NCBI RefSeq assembly: GCF_014803385.1
Contig: NZ_JACYFC010000002.1
Span: forward strand, 186,001 to 250,000
From: Marinomonas colpomeniae
GTDB taxonomy: Bacteria; Pseudomonadota; Gammaproteobacteria; Pseudomonadales; Marinomonadaceae
Direction: 5' to 3'
Length of the DNA stretch: 64,000 bases
Every line of letters begins with the position of its first letter. Position 1 is the first letter of the stretch. Of this stretch, positions 1 to 8,505 are shown piece by piece. The notes below the pieces were generated by a model. The model worked only from the letters and a program-made list of their open reading frames with translations. It was not told the DNA's origin and did no database searches. The position numbers were made by a program, and so were the translations under genes.

Positions 1-25
1 AAGGATATTTCATTCTTATATAGTA

Positions 26-1276
26 ATGATTAAATCAAATATAAACGTAAATGTTGATGAAGACGCATTACTTAACATGCTTAGTGAGCTTGTTGCTTTA
101 GATAGCTGTTTTCCTCCTGGGTCGAGTTATCCAGAAATGGCGACTTTGCTTGAAAAGATGACAATGAAATTTGGCGGAACTCGCGTTCGAGTTGATGTAC
201 CTGAAGCATTATGGAAAGTACAGGGTACCCATGGCGCACGAACGAATTTAATTGTGCGCCCTGACTTAGCACCAGTTGGTTCGCCTGAAGTTACTATTTA
301 TTTTCACGTCGACACGGCACCTGTAGGTGATGGTTGGACGCGCCCTGCTTTTCAAATGACCTGTGAAGACAGCAAAGTCTATGCTCGCGGGGCTGCTGAT
401 ATGAAAGGAGCGATTGCGGCCGCTTTGGCTGGACTTGAGGCATTACGTTCAGCAGGTCACACATTTTCATTTCAACCTGTGCTGGCATTTTGTACGGATG
501 AAGAAGGTGGTGTTTATCCTGGTATCCGTTACCTAGCCGAACAAAACCTTGTGAGCGACACCATTATCAATTTAAACGGTTCTGCCACGCCACGTATTTG
601 GGCAGGTAGCTTTGGATCGTTGGATTTTTCATTTGAATTTGAAGGAAAAGCTGCTCATTCGGGTCGACCTGAATTAGGTGTTAATGCCATAGAACAGGCA
701 TTGCCTGTATTGAATGCCTTAACGACACTAAAAATGGAAGTCGAAAAACGTACTTCGGCTATGCCGCCTCCTCCAACAGCAACTGGACCTTTACATGCCC
801 TGCTCAATATCACCGCCATACACGGGGGCGATAAAGGCTCTGCACTTCCTGGTACATGCCGAGTGGTGGTGAATCGTCGTTATGCACCGGAAGAAAATGT
901 CGTAGCTGTACGTTCTGAAATACAAGCGTGTGTAGAGGCTGCAGCAAAGAATTCAGACCTTGTTGGATGGACTGTATCAGAAATAGGCCATTTACCGCCT
1001 GTCGAAAACACACAAGGTGTCCTGTCTCCCCGTTGGACCGCAGCAATGTCTGCTGGCTATAACGTGTCATTGGATGAGTTTGTGGCTTTCGGGTCAACAA
1101 CATCATCAGATTTTGGCTGGATACAGCAAGCTGGCGGAAAGCATCGTGAAATCATGCTGGGAGGTTTATCTCGACCTGACCGTAATGTTCATGCGGCCGA
1201 TGAATTTACTACAAAAGAAGATCTGCTGGGCTTAGCACGTTCAATCGCACTTTTTTTTAGCGCCAATTTTGATTAA
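26..1276 (+). CDS. M20 family metallohydrolase (ArgE/DapE/carboxypeptidase G2-like)
   Basis: Likely a cytoplasmic zinc amidohydrolase that cleaves an N-acyl amino acid or dipeptide. The 416-residue length fits the family. Visible metal-site motifs are HVDT (His94), GAADMKG (bridging Asp125), DEEGG (general base Glu159 and ligand Glu160) and a C-terminal NVHAADE (His389). The usual GEP(T) ligand segment reads NGSA near residue 185, so the Glu/Asp ligand there may be missing. No signal peptide is evident. It is followed after 49 bases by a DppA-type binding protein and the rest of an importer operon, so its substrate is probably what that importer brings in. No strong ribosome site is visible before the ATG, and the promoter would lie outside the window. 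Family assignment is firm; the substrate is unknown. Confidence 0.85.
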   Translation: MIKSNINVNVDEDALLNMLSELVALDSCFPPGSSYPEMATLLEKMTMKFGGTRVRVDVPEALWKVQGTHGARTNLIVRPDLAPVGSPEVTIYFHVDTAPVGDGWTRPAFQMTCEDSKVYARGAADMKGAIAAALAGLEALRSAGHTFSFQPVLAFCTDEEGGVYPGIRYLAEQNLVSDTIINLNGSATPRIWAGSFGSLDFSFEFEGKAAHSGRPELGVNAIEQALPVLNALTTLKMEVEKRTSAMPPPPTATGPLHALLNITAIHGGDKGSALPGTCRVVVNRRYAPEENVVAVRSEIQACVEAAAKNSDLVGWTVSEIGHLPPVENTQGVLSPRWTAAMSAGYNVSLDEFVAFGSTTSSDFGWIQQAGGKHREIMLGGLSRPDRNVHAADEFTTKEDLLGLARSIALFFSANFD

Positions 1277-1325
1277 AAATTAATGAAATATGACCAACTT
1301 TGTCAAATCAAGGAGTATCAACACT

Positions 1326-2888
1326 ATGAAAACTGAATTGAATAGACGGCAATTACTCAAACTTTGTGCGGCTGGAGCTTCAGTTGCATTAACTTCTGGC
1401 CTATCTAGTATCTCTGTTGCGGCAACGAGAGCAGATAACACACTCAGATTAAGTGTAAATATTACGCCGGGTGTTTTGAATCCTATGTTGTCTCGTGCAG
1501 CGGCAGAATACATGATGTCTGAAATGCTTTATTCTGGCCTTACGTCACTAGGCACAGATATGACTGCACAACCAGATTTGGCAACAGAATGGTCATCCAA
1601 TGATGATGTGACACAGTGGCGTTTTACCTTACGCCAAGGTGTGAAATTCTCGAATGGTCAGGAATTGACGTCAAAAGACGTGGTTGCCTCACTTCGAAAA
1701 CTACTCGATCCAGAAACAGGTGCACCGGGCCGACGTAACCTTGGTCCAATCAAAATGGTCGAGGCTGATGGTGATTACACAGTTGTTGTAACAACCGAAA
1801 CGCCGTTTGCAGATTTACCTGTTGCTTTGACTTATCCAACAGCCAAAGTGGTTCCTGCCGACATTATTGCAACGAATTTCGACAGTCTTGCACAAGTTCC
1901 TGTGGGTTCTGGTCCATTTAGATTACAAGAATTCCGAGTGGATGAAGTTGCTGTTTTGGTGAAGAATCCTGAGTATTTTGTTGCAGGCTTACCTTATCTT
2001 AATCAAATCGAAATTAAGACTTTTCCTGATGCAGCAGGCTCTACTGCGGCATTATTGGCGGGTGAAATCGACATGATTCATGACGTACAACCTACCGACT
2101 TTGCACGAATTGATCAAGCTTCTGGAGTGAGTGGACTACGCACACCATCAGGTCGCTTCCTCGATGTTGTCATGGACACAACCGTTGCACCTTTCGACAA
2201 TATTTTAGTACGCCAAGCCTTGTCTTACTGTGTTGATCGCGAAGCCATGATTGAATTGGTTGCTGACGGCTACGGAACGCCGGGTAACGATACTCCAATT
2301 AATGCGGCTTACCATTATTACGCCGATGCACCGCATAAATCTTATGATCCGAAAAAAGCGAAAACCTTATTAGCTGAAGCTGGATATCCAAACGGATTGG
2401 ATCTTGAACTGATCGCATCTGTGAAACCAGGTTACCGTTCTACGATGGCAGTTGTGCTTCGTGAAATGGCGAAAGCGGGTGGCTTTAATATCAGCGTGAA
2501 GACCATGGATCACTCGTCTTACCTTGATCAGGTTTGGAAAAAAGGCAAATTCTATGTTGGTTTCTACAACATGATGCCAACGGAAGGTATGTCATTCAAT
2601 TTGCTGTTTACCTCTGGCGCTTCTTGGAATGAAACGAAATGGAACAATACGACGTTCGATGAATACGTACGTCTTGCAGATGAAACAACAGATTCGGAAA
2701 AACGTAAGGAACTTTATGCGAATGCTCAGTCATTGATGCAAAAAGAAGTACCTGCATTGATCCCATGTTTTTTCGATATTCTTGGCGCAAAAGCAGATTA
2801 TGTAAACGGATATGAACAGCATCCACGCGGCGCTAGTTTTGCGTTCCATAAAATTTGGGTTGGTTCTAATCCTCCTACAAAAAGCTAA
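1326..2888 (+). CDS. ABC transporter substrate-binding protein, family 5 (DppA/OppA-like)
   Basis: Periplasmic binding protein for peptides or similar oligomeric solutes, about 520 residues, usual for family 5. I chose the ATG at 1326 because AGGAG lies ten bases before it; an in-frame ATG at 1290 has no such site. The N-terminus carries a twin-arginine-like motif (NRRQLLKLC) followed by a hydrophobic stretch, which suggests export through Tat rather than Sec. The mature part shows family features such as the segments TEWSSNDDVTQWRFTLRQGV and FRLQEF. It lies between the first hydrolase and two permease genes in one operon. The ligand cannot be read from sequence. Confidence 0.9.
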   Translation: MKTELNRRQLLKLCAAGASVALTSGLSSISVAATRADNTLRLSVNITPGVLNPMLSRAAAEYMMSEMLYSGLTSLGTDMTAQPDLATEWSSNDDVTQWRFTLRQGVKFSNGQELTSKDVVASLRKLLDPETGAPGRRNLGPIKMVEADGDYTVVVTTETPFADLPVALTYPTAKVVPADIIATNFDSLAQVPVGSGPFRLQEFRVDEVAVLVKNPEYFVAGLPYLNQIEIKTFPDAAGSTAALLAGEIDMIHDVQPTDFARIDQASGVSGLRTPSGRFLDVVMDTTVAPFDNILVRQALSYCVDREAMIELVADGYGTPGNDTPINAAYHYYADAPHKSYDPKKAKTLLAEAGYPNGLDLELIASVKPGYRSTMAVVLREMAKAGGFNISVKTMDHSSYLDQVWKKGKFYVGFYNMMPTEGMSFNLLFTSGASWNETKWNNTTFDEYVRLADETTDSEKRKELYANAQSLMQKEVPALIPCFFDILGAKADYVNGYEQHPRGASFAFHKIWVGSNPPTKS

Positions 2889-2948
2889 TCGATCTTTAGA
2901 ACGAAAAGCTGGTGGCTCTGAAAAAATTAAGGTACAAGGCGTCTGAAC

Positions 2949-3896
2949 ATGACTGTTTCTTATGTAATAAAACGACTGATTTATTTGGTTTTTACCGCTT
3001 TATTGGTCTCTCTGATTGTGTTCAGCGTCACGCAGCTCTTGCCAGCTAACGCAGCCACAATGATCCTTGGCGAATACGCCACGGATGAAGCGTTGGCGAT
3101 ATTGAACAGCAAACTGGGGTTAGATGATCCCGCTGTTGTTCAATATTTCCGTTGGTTGGGGAATGTAGTACAGGGGGATTTTGGTATCTCACTTCGTACT
3201 AGTCAGCCTGTGGGACCGACGATTCTAAATGCGTTTGGAAGATCGGCCATCTTGGCAATCACATCACTTGTGCTGGTTTGTATCATAGCGATTCCGCTTG
3301 GGGTTTTAGCGGCGTCTCGTCGTGGTAAACCAACAGACCTTGCTGTTTCCTTGGTGTCTTATATCGGTGTCAGCATGCCTGAGTTTGTGTTGGCAACCTT
3401 GTTATTAGTATGGCTAGCAAGCCCTTCGATTGGACTTTTTCCTGCTTCCGGATATGTACCTTTCTCAGAAGATTTCTGGGGTGCATTGCATCATATCGCT
3501 CTGCCCGTATTGACCTTGACGATTGTATTAACGGCTCATATTAGTCGAATGATTCGTTCTGAAATGGCAGATACTCTCGAAATGGATTTTATCCGAGCGG
3601 GTCGTTTACGCGGATTGTCTAGACGACGAGTTCTGTTTCGTCATGCGCTTCGCAATTCGATGTTGCCAGCGATTACCGTCATTGCGCTGGATGTGGGCTA
3701 CCTGATCGGCGGCGTCATTGTGGTTGAAGAGGTGTTTGCTTTTCCTGGTATTGGTCGACAATTGATATTAGCCATACAAAATCGAGATTTACCAATGATA
3801 CAAGCAGGTGCGCTTATCATGGCGGCTTCTTATGCCGTGGCTAACCTACTTGCTGACTTGGCATACGGTGCTCTTGATAAAAGGATTAAATACTAA
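2949..3896 (+). CDS. ABC transporter permease, DppB/OppB type
   Basis: Inner-membrane permease of a peptide-type importer, 315 residues with about six hydrophobic segments. The N-terminal YVIKRLIYLVFTALLVSLIV is typical of DppB. The cytoplasmic EAA loop that contacts the ATPase is seen as RAGRLRGLSRRRVLFRHALR around residues 218-237. The stop codon overlaps the start of the next permease by one base (TAATG), so the two are translationally coupled. It should pair with the DppC-type subunit and the fused ATPase downstream. Confidence 0.93.
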   Translation: MTVSYVIKRLIYLVFTALLVSLIVFSVTQLLPANAATMILGEYATDEALAILNSKLGLDDPAVVQYFRWLGNVVQGDFGISLRTSQPVGPTILNAFGRSAILAITSLVLVCIIAIPLGVLAASRRGKPTDLAVSLVSYIGVSMPEFVLATLLLVWLASPSIGLFPASGYVPFSEDFWGALHHIALPVLTLTIVLTAHISRMIRSEMADTLEMDFIRAGRLRGLSRRRVLFRHALRNSMLPAITVIALDVGYLIGGVIVVEEVFAFPGIGRQLILAIQNRDLPMIQAGALIMAASYAVANLLADLAYGALDKRIKY

Positions 3897-4735
3897 TGCT
3901 CTTTTTAATAAAAACGCTGCGCGCGTTAATGCGCAGTCCACAAGGTGCTGTGGGTACTGTACTGGTTTTTTTATTGTTATTGATATCTGTATTCGGTCCG
4001 CTTCTCGCACCACAAGATCCTGAAAGCTTTAATTTTGGTTCTCGCTTTGCTCCACCCTCTGCTGAGTTTCTTTTTGGTACCGATTGGTTTGGACGTGATT
4101 TGTTCAGCCGAATTTTAGTAGGTGCTCGTTCTACTGTGTTGTTGGCGATATTAGCGACCTTTATAGGGACAGCATCTGGTGCTTTGATTGGTATTTTTTC
4201 TGGCTTTGTTGGCGGATGGGTAGATGAACTTATCATGCGAACCATCGATGCCATTATGGCCATCCCCGGCTTATTGCTGGCATTGATGATATTAACCGTA
4301 CTTGGATCATCAAGTCTGAACGCTGTTATTGCGATTGGTGTGGCATTTGCTCCCGGCATGGCAAGAATTTCACGCTCAACCACATTAGCGGTGCGTGAGC
4401 TTGATTATGTGTCTGCGGCTCGTGCTCGTGGGGAAAGTAAGTTGTGGATAATTTTTGCTGAAATTTTGCCGAACATGGTCGCGCCAGTCATCGTCGAAGC
4501 AACCATTCGTGTGGCCTTTGCCATCATGACGCTGGCAACTTTGTCTTTCTTAGGTTTAGGCGCTCAACCTCCTTCTCCTGAATGGGGCTTGATGATTGCG
4601 GATGCGCGTGAACATATGTTCCGTAGTCCTTGGCCTATTCTTGCTCCCGGTATTTCCATCGCGCTTGTTGCTATTGCATTTAACCTTCTTGGGGATGGTT
4701 TACGTGACGTTTTGAATCCCCATTCACAGGAATAA
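3896..4735 (+). CDS. ABC transporter permease, DppC/OppC type
   Basis: Second inner-membrane permease, 279 residues. Features of DppC are a short cytoplasmic N-terminus, the segment FGTDWFGRDLFSRILVGAR after the first membrane helix, and an EAA loop (VSAARARGESKLWIIFAEIL) near residues 171-190. It starts inside the stop codon of the first permease and is followed four bases later by the ATPase gene, so the transport genes form one tight operon. Confidence 0.93.
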   Translation: MLFLIKTLRALMRSPQGAVGTVLVFLLLLISVFGPLLAPQDPESFNFGSRFAPPSAEFLFGTDWFGRDLFSRILVGARSTVLLAILATFIGTASGALIGIFSGFVGGWVDELIMRTIDAIMAIPGLLLALMILTVLGSSSLNAVIAIGVAFAPGMARISRSTTLAVRELDYVSAARARGESKLWIIFAEILPNMVAPVIVEATIRVAFAIMTLATLSFLGLGAQPPSPEWGLMIADAREHMFRSPWPILAPGISIALVAIAFNLLGDGLRDVLNPHSQE

Positions 4736-4739
4736 AACT

Positions 4740-6770
4740 ATGACGCAGACAATGGTATTAGACATTAAAGACTACAGTCTGACCTATCAAACGCAGTCAG
4801 GCCCGATACGTATTCTTGAAAACATAAACCTTCAAATAGCCAAAGGTGAAGTGTTGGGACTAGTTGGAGAAAGTGGCTCAGCCAAATCCTCTCTTGCCTA
4901 TTCTGTGATGCGTGACTTACCGGGACAGGTAGAGTTAGAAACAGGGTCTATGTGGTTAAAAGGTGAAGACCTTATGACTATGACTGAAGAAGAACTGATG
5001 CATCGCCGTGGAAAACAGATTTCTATGGTTTTCCAAAATGCCGCGACCGCATTAGACCCAACTCAATCTCTGGGTGACCATGTAGTAGAGACGTTACAAG
5101 CTCATCAAGCGGCCAGTAAGGAGGACACGCTTAAACGCGTGTACGAGTTATTCGAGCTGGTTGGTTTACCTGATCCTATCTTGATGGCAAATAAATATCC
5201 TCATGAAGTCTCTGGTGGTGAAAAACAACGTGTTGTCTTGGCCATGGCTATTTCTTCCAACCCTGATCTTATTTTGTTTGATGAGCCAACGTCTGCGCTA
5301 GACGCCACAACAGCAGTCAATATGTTGGATCTGTTTGCTGAAATGCAGAAAAAAATCGGTGTCGCTGGGTTATTTATCAGTCACGATTTAGGGGTTGTTG
5401 CTGAAGTCGCAGACCGAGTAGCGGTTATTTATGGCGGCAGAATTGTTGAAGTGGCGACAGTAGACGATTTATTCGCTAATCCAAAGCACCCTTATACTCA
5501 ATCTTTGTTGGCCAGCCTACCTAGGCCTTCAGATATTAGAAACAAACGAGGTCTTAAGGTCGATGAAGGCACGCCGCCACCACGACGAGGAGAGGTTCCT
5601 TCTTGTAATTTTTCTCACCGTTGTTCTAAACACGATCCAGCAATCTGTGACCAATCTCGTGTGTTTTTAGAAGTACAAGGCGATCGTAAATTGGCGTGTG
5701 TACGCCCTGATGTTGCTGTTGACGAAACACAGGCAAGTTCATCTGATATTTTACCGGCCACAACAGACGTTGTGTTAGAAGTGAAGAATCTAACTGTTAA
5801 GTTAGGCCGAACCTCTCTTCTAGATGAATTACTTAACAAAGAAGCGACTCAGGTTCATGCCGTTAACAACATTGACCTTAAAATTCATCGCGGTGAAACG
5901 GTTAGTTTGGTTGGCGAAAGTGGGTGCGGTAAATCCAGTCTAGCCCGAGCACTGGTTGGACTAAATTCATTCGAGGGTGAATTACGCTTGAATGGACGTG
6001 ATATCAAAGCCTTAGATGAGGCTTATCGTGCCGATGTTCAGATTATTTTCCAGAATCCTGATAGTTCATTGAACCCTAGACACACGCTAGAAACTATTTT
6101 GTCACGAGCAATCAAGCTTTACCGCCCTGACATTGCCACTGACGAACGCAGTGAAGCCATTCAAAAATTGTTTGAACAAGTTCGTTTGCCTGCTCACTAC
6201 CGCAATCGCTACCCACACCAATTATCTGGTGGTGAGAAGCAACGAGTTGCTATAGCACGGGCCATTGCCGCAGATCCTAAAGTCATTATTTGTGATGAAA
6301 TCACCTCTGGCCTTGATGCGGCTGTACAGGCCGCGATCGTCGCGTTATTACGTAAAATTCAACAAGATACCGGTGTGGCGCTATTGTTCATTACCCATGA
6401 TCTTGCAATTTTACGACATATTGCCCACCGTACGGCGGTTATGTATTTGGGCGAAATAATAGAAACACGTTCAATCTCTGGACTCGATCACGCGCCTTAC
6501 CACCCTTATACAGAAGCGCTTTTGTCTTCTGCAAGCAGCCCCGATCCAAAAACTGAAACACGCCAAGTACGACTCAAAGGCAGTTTGCCTGTGCGGACGT
6601 CCTTGTTAACTGGGTGCGGTTTTGAAAGCCGTTGTCCTAGACGTATTGGTGATATTTGCCATGAACAGCCTGCTCCAATGAAAGAGGTTGTTGAATCATC
6701 CCACGTTTTGAAATGTCATCATGAAATTGTTGACCTTGAACACATTGAGCCTGTTTGGAAGTTCACATGA
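4740..6770 (+). CDS. Fused double ATPase of a peptide-type ABC importer (DppD-DppF fusion)
   Basis: Energises the importer. At 676 residues it contains two complete nucleotide-binding domains, equal to DppD followed by DppF in one chain, each ending in the oligopeptide-transporter C-terminal extension with conserved Cys residues. Domain 1 has Walker A as GESGSAKS, with Ala48 in place of the glycine before the catalytic Lys, signature VSGGEKQR and Walker B LILFDEP (Asp181). Domain 2 has a canonical GESGCGKS near residue 392, signature LSGGEKQR and Walker B VIICDEI near residue 519, where Ile replaces the usual Pro. Fused ATPases of this kind are known (GsiA, YejF). The altered first site could mean asymmetric ATP use. 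Confidence 0.93.
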   Translation: MTQTMVLDIKDYSLTYQTQSGPIRILENINLQIAKGEVLGLVGESGSAKSSLAYSVMRDLPGQVELETGSMWLKGEDLMTMTEEELMHRRGKQISMVFQNAATALDPTQSLGDHVVETLQAHQAASKEDTLKRVYELFELVGLPDPILMANKYPHEVSGGEKQRVVLAMAISSNPDLILFDEPTSALDATTAVNMLDLFAEMQKKIGVAGLFISHDLGVVAEVADRVAVIYGGRIVEVATVDDLFANPKHPYTQSLLASLPRPSDIRNKRGLKVDEGTPPPRRGEVPSCNFSHRCSKHDPAICDQSRVFLEVQGDRKLACVRPDVAVDETQASSSDILPATTDVVLEVKNLTVKLGRTSLLDELLNKEATQVHAVNNIDLKIHRGETVSLVGESGCGKSSLARALVGLNSFEGELRLNGRDIKALDEAYRADVQIIFQNPDSSLNPRHTLETILSRAIKLYRPDIATDERSEAIQKLFEQVRLPAHYRNRYPHQLSGGEKQRVAIARAIAADPKVIICDEITSGLDAAVQAAIVALLRKIQQDTGVALLFITHDLAILRHIAHRTAVMYLGEIIETRSISGLDHAPYHPYTEALLSSASSPDPKTETRQVRLKGSLPVRTSLLTGCGFESRCPRRIGDICHEQPAPMKEVVESSHVLKCHHEIVDLEHIEPVWKFT

Positions 6771-6816
6771 CACCGTGCAAAAGGCTCGATCTTAATATTA
6801 CTATGGAGATACCGTT

Positions 6817-8037
6817 ATGAATGGAACTGATATTTTCGATTATATCGACGTCGATTCCTGCTTAAATTTACTTTCCTCTATGGTGCAGCATAAGAGTTAT
6901 ACAGAAACGGAAGGCGAACGATTACTGGCTGGCGTAATGCATGATCGTATGACCCAGTTGGGCATGAGCAGTGAATTACAGCCTGTTGTTGATGATCGAG
7001 TAAATGCGATTGGACGCCTTAAGGGCACAGGTGGCGGCGCTAGCTTGCTGTTCAACGGACACCTTGATACAAACCCAGCCACAGAAGGCTGGACGGTAGA
7101 TCCGTGGTCAGGATTGATCGACGATGAATTCATTTATGGCATTGGCGTTTCTAACATGAAGGCAGGTGATGCCGCGTATTTCTGTGCCGTTGAAACCATT
7201 CTAAAAGCCGGTATTAAGTTGAAAGGCGATGTGGTTCTTAGTTTTGTTGTTGGTGAGCTTCAGGCTGGTATCGGAACGGTTCGTGCTATCGAACAAGGGC
7301 TTCGTGCAGACTATTTTATTAACAGCGAGCCTACGGATTTACAAGCACTCACAATGCATGCTGGTTCAGTGATGTTTGATATTGAGCTGGTGGGCGATAC
7401 TCGTCACTTGTCTAAACGAGAAGAAGCCTGTGATGCCCTAGCGGCGGCCACTGTACTTGCTCAACGAATTAATAAACTCGTCTTTACGGGGGCAATAACA
7501 CCGGATCAAATTGCCGTAAACCGAGGTCACGTGGGTTCATTGCGTGCTGGATTAGGTCGTGAATATCACGAATGGCGACCACCGCAAGTCGCCGATCAAG
7601 CCAAGCTAAAAGGGTCATGCCGTTATGGCCCAGGTCAAACCATTGAGAGTGTGACCAATGATTTAGAATTGTTGTTAGAAGCGCTTAAATTAGAGTTTCC
7701 AAAGCTTCAAACTTCACTTCGAGTCGGCGGACCAACGGAGAATGCTTTGCGCATGCCGCCGTTTGAAGTGTCTCGTGATTCTCGTATCGTTAAAACTCTG
7801 AATTCTGCGTTTGAATCGGTAATGGGATACGCTCAACCAACGGGGCCAATAGCGCCTGCGGCTTTCTTTGGAACCGATGCAGCGCATCTCGCTGCTGCGG
7901 GAATGGAAGGCGTTGTCTGTGGCCCCGGCGGTGAATTTAATACCATGCCAGATGAACGCGTACGCAAAGAACAATTCCTGAATTGCGTGCGGATTTACAT
8001 CCTATGCATTATTGAAATCTGTGGTGTTAGCGAGTAA
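6817..8037 (+). CDS. M20-family hydrolase homologue with degenerate metal site
   Basis: A 406-residue protein with the fold of acetylornithine deacetylase and related M20 hydrolases. NGHLDTNP (His82) and SEPT (Glu171) are kept, but three ligand positions differ. The bridging Asp is Asn113 (VSNMKAG). The second Glu of the Glu-Glu pair is Leu148 (GELQAG). The C-terminal ligand His appears to be Thr376 (FNTMPDE). It may therefore not be an ordinary di-zinc peptidase, and could use one metal, act differently or serve as a binding partner. It is the last gene of the importer operon, 46 bases after the ATPase, with a strong terminator behind it. Confidence 0.8.
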   Translation: MNGTDIFDYIDVDSCLNLLSSMVQHKSYTETEGERLLAGVMHDRMTQLGMSSELQPVVDDRVNAIGRLKGTGGGASLLFNGHLDTNPATEGWTVDPWSGLIDDEFIYGIGVSNMKAGDAAYFCAVETILKAGIKLKGDVVLSFVVGELQAGIGTVRAIEQGLRADYFINSEPTDLQALTMHAGSVMFDIELVGDTRHLSKREEACDALAAATVLAQRINKLVFTGAITPDQIAVNRGHVGSLRAGLGREYHEWRPPQVADQAKLKGSCRYGPGQTIESVTNDLELLLEALKLEFPKLQTSLRVGGPTENALRMPPFEVSRDSRIVKTLNSAFESVMGYAQPTGPIAPAAFFGTDAAHLAAAGMEGVVCGPGGEFNTMPDERVRKEQFLNCVRIYILCIIEICGVSE

Positions 8038-8100
8038 CAACAACGCGTCGTAACTTATCCTAAGATAACGCCTTGAACGTTAAGTTGTCAGGTTGAATAA

Positions 8101-8138
8101 AAAAGCGGTTAGATATAAGACTCTAACCGCTTTTTTTG
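8101..8138 (+). terminator. Rho-independent terminator of the importer operon
   Basis: Perfect 13-base arms AAAAGCGGTTAGA and TCTAACCGCTTTT, separated by eight bases, end in a run of T. It lies 64 bases after the stop of the last operon gene. Confidence 0.93.
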
Positions 8139-8184
8139 TGCTTGAACCTGCCATGTGATTGACATCATCTTCTTTGAATCACAC

Positions 8185-8247
8185 AACCACAGATAACGGA
8201 TCATTACGACACTGGCGCGAACCCTTCATGATCCGTTATCTGTGGTT
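8185..8247. repeat. Long hairpin with conserved loop core, copy 1
   Basis: Perfect 20-base inverted repeat (left arm AACCACAGATAACGGATCAT at 8185-8204, right arm 8228-8247) around a 23-base loop. The loop contains CGACACTGGCGCGAAC (8208-8223). The exact reverse complement of this 16-mer sits in the loop of another long hairpin at 13716-13794, whose stem is unrelated. It lies between convergent genes, after an independent terminator. There is no T tract on either side, so it is not a simple terminator. Confidence 0.85.
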
Positions 8248-8253
8248 TTAATC

Positions 8254-8280
8254 TGAAGGTTTATGTTTGCTAAACCTTCA
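8254..8280. terminator. Hairpin overlapping the stop codon of the zinc-ribbon gene
   Basis: Arms TGAAGGTTTA and TAAACCTTCA pair perfectly around seven bases. The right arm includes the stop codon of the minus-strand gene. Beyond the stem there is no clear T run on the minus strand, so transcription termination is possible but not proven. Confidence 0.45.
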
Positions 8281-8505
8281 TTTAAATAGGTTTTTCAAGC
8301 TCGAATTGATTTCTTTTTCAAACTCATCCTTGGCTAATTTAATACCTTTTTCTTTTGCAATATCTAAGACGGAATCATAATCATTTAATTCTTTACATTC
8401 AAAGCAATTGATCATGTCCCCAGACTGATATTCTTTATTATCTTCAATCCTTAAAGGTGCATCACAAAATAAGCAAACCACCTCAATAGAATAACTGTTA
8501 TCCAT
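8278..8505 (-). CDS. Small zinc-ribbon protein, unknown function
   Basis: Not recognised. A 75-residue acidic and lysine-rich protein with two CxxC pairs (Cys11/Cys14 in CLFC and Cys34/Cys37 in CFEC) separated by 19 residues, the layout of a single zinc ribbon, then a helical tail (about residues 40-75). I start it at 8505 because GGAGG lies nine bases upstream. The start overlaps the end of the upstream gene by eight bases, so the pair is translationally coupled. It may be a nucleic-acid or protein-binding partner of that membrane-anchored protein. The DNA is more AT-rich than its neighbours, which hints at acquisition. Confidence 0.7.
   Translation of the reverse strand: MDNSYSIEVVCLFCDAPLRIEDNKEYQSGDMINCFECKELNDYDSVLDIAKEKGIKLAKDEFEKEINSSLKNLFK

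Noticed and set aside
3886-4383. 165-residue minus-strand reading frame
   Set aside because: It lies opposite the DppC-type permease gene, whose protein has clear family motifs and operon coupling. The minus-strand translation shows no family feature.
4442-4452. DnaA-box-like TGTGGATAA in the DppC-type gene
   Set aside because: Single 9-mer inside coding sequence, expected by chance at this window size.
8185-8247. Integron attC site or simple terminator as the identity of the core-loop hairpins
   Set aside because: No GTTRRRY/RYYYAAC core sites, no integron integrase and no cassette array are present. No T run follows the stems, and hairpin 1 already has a terminator next to it.
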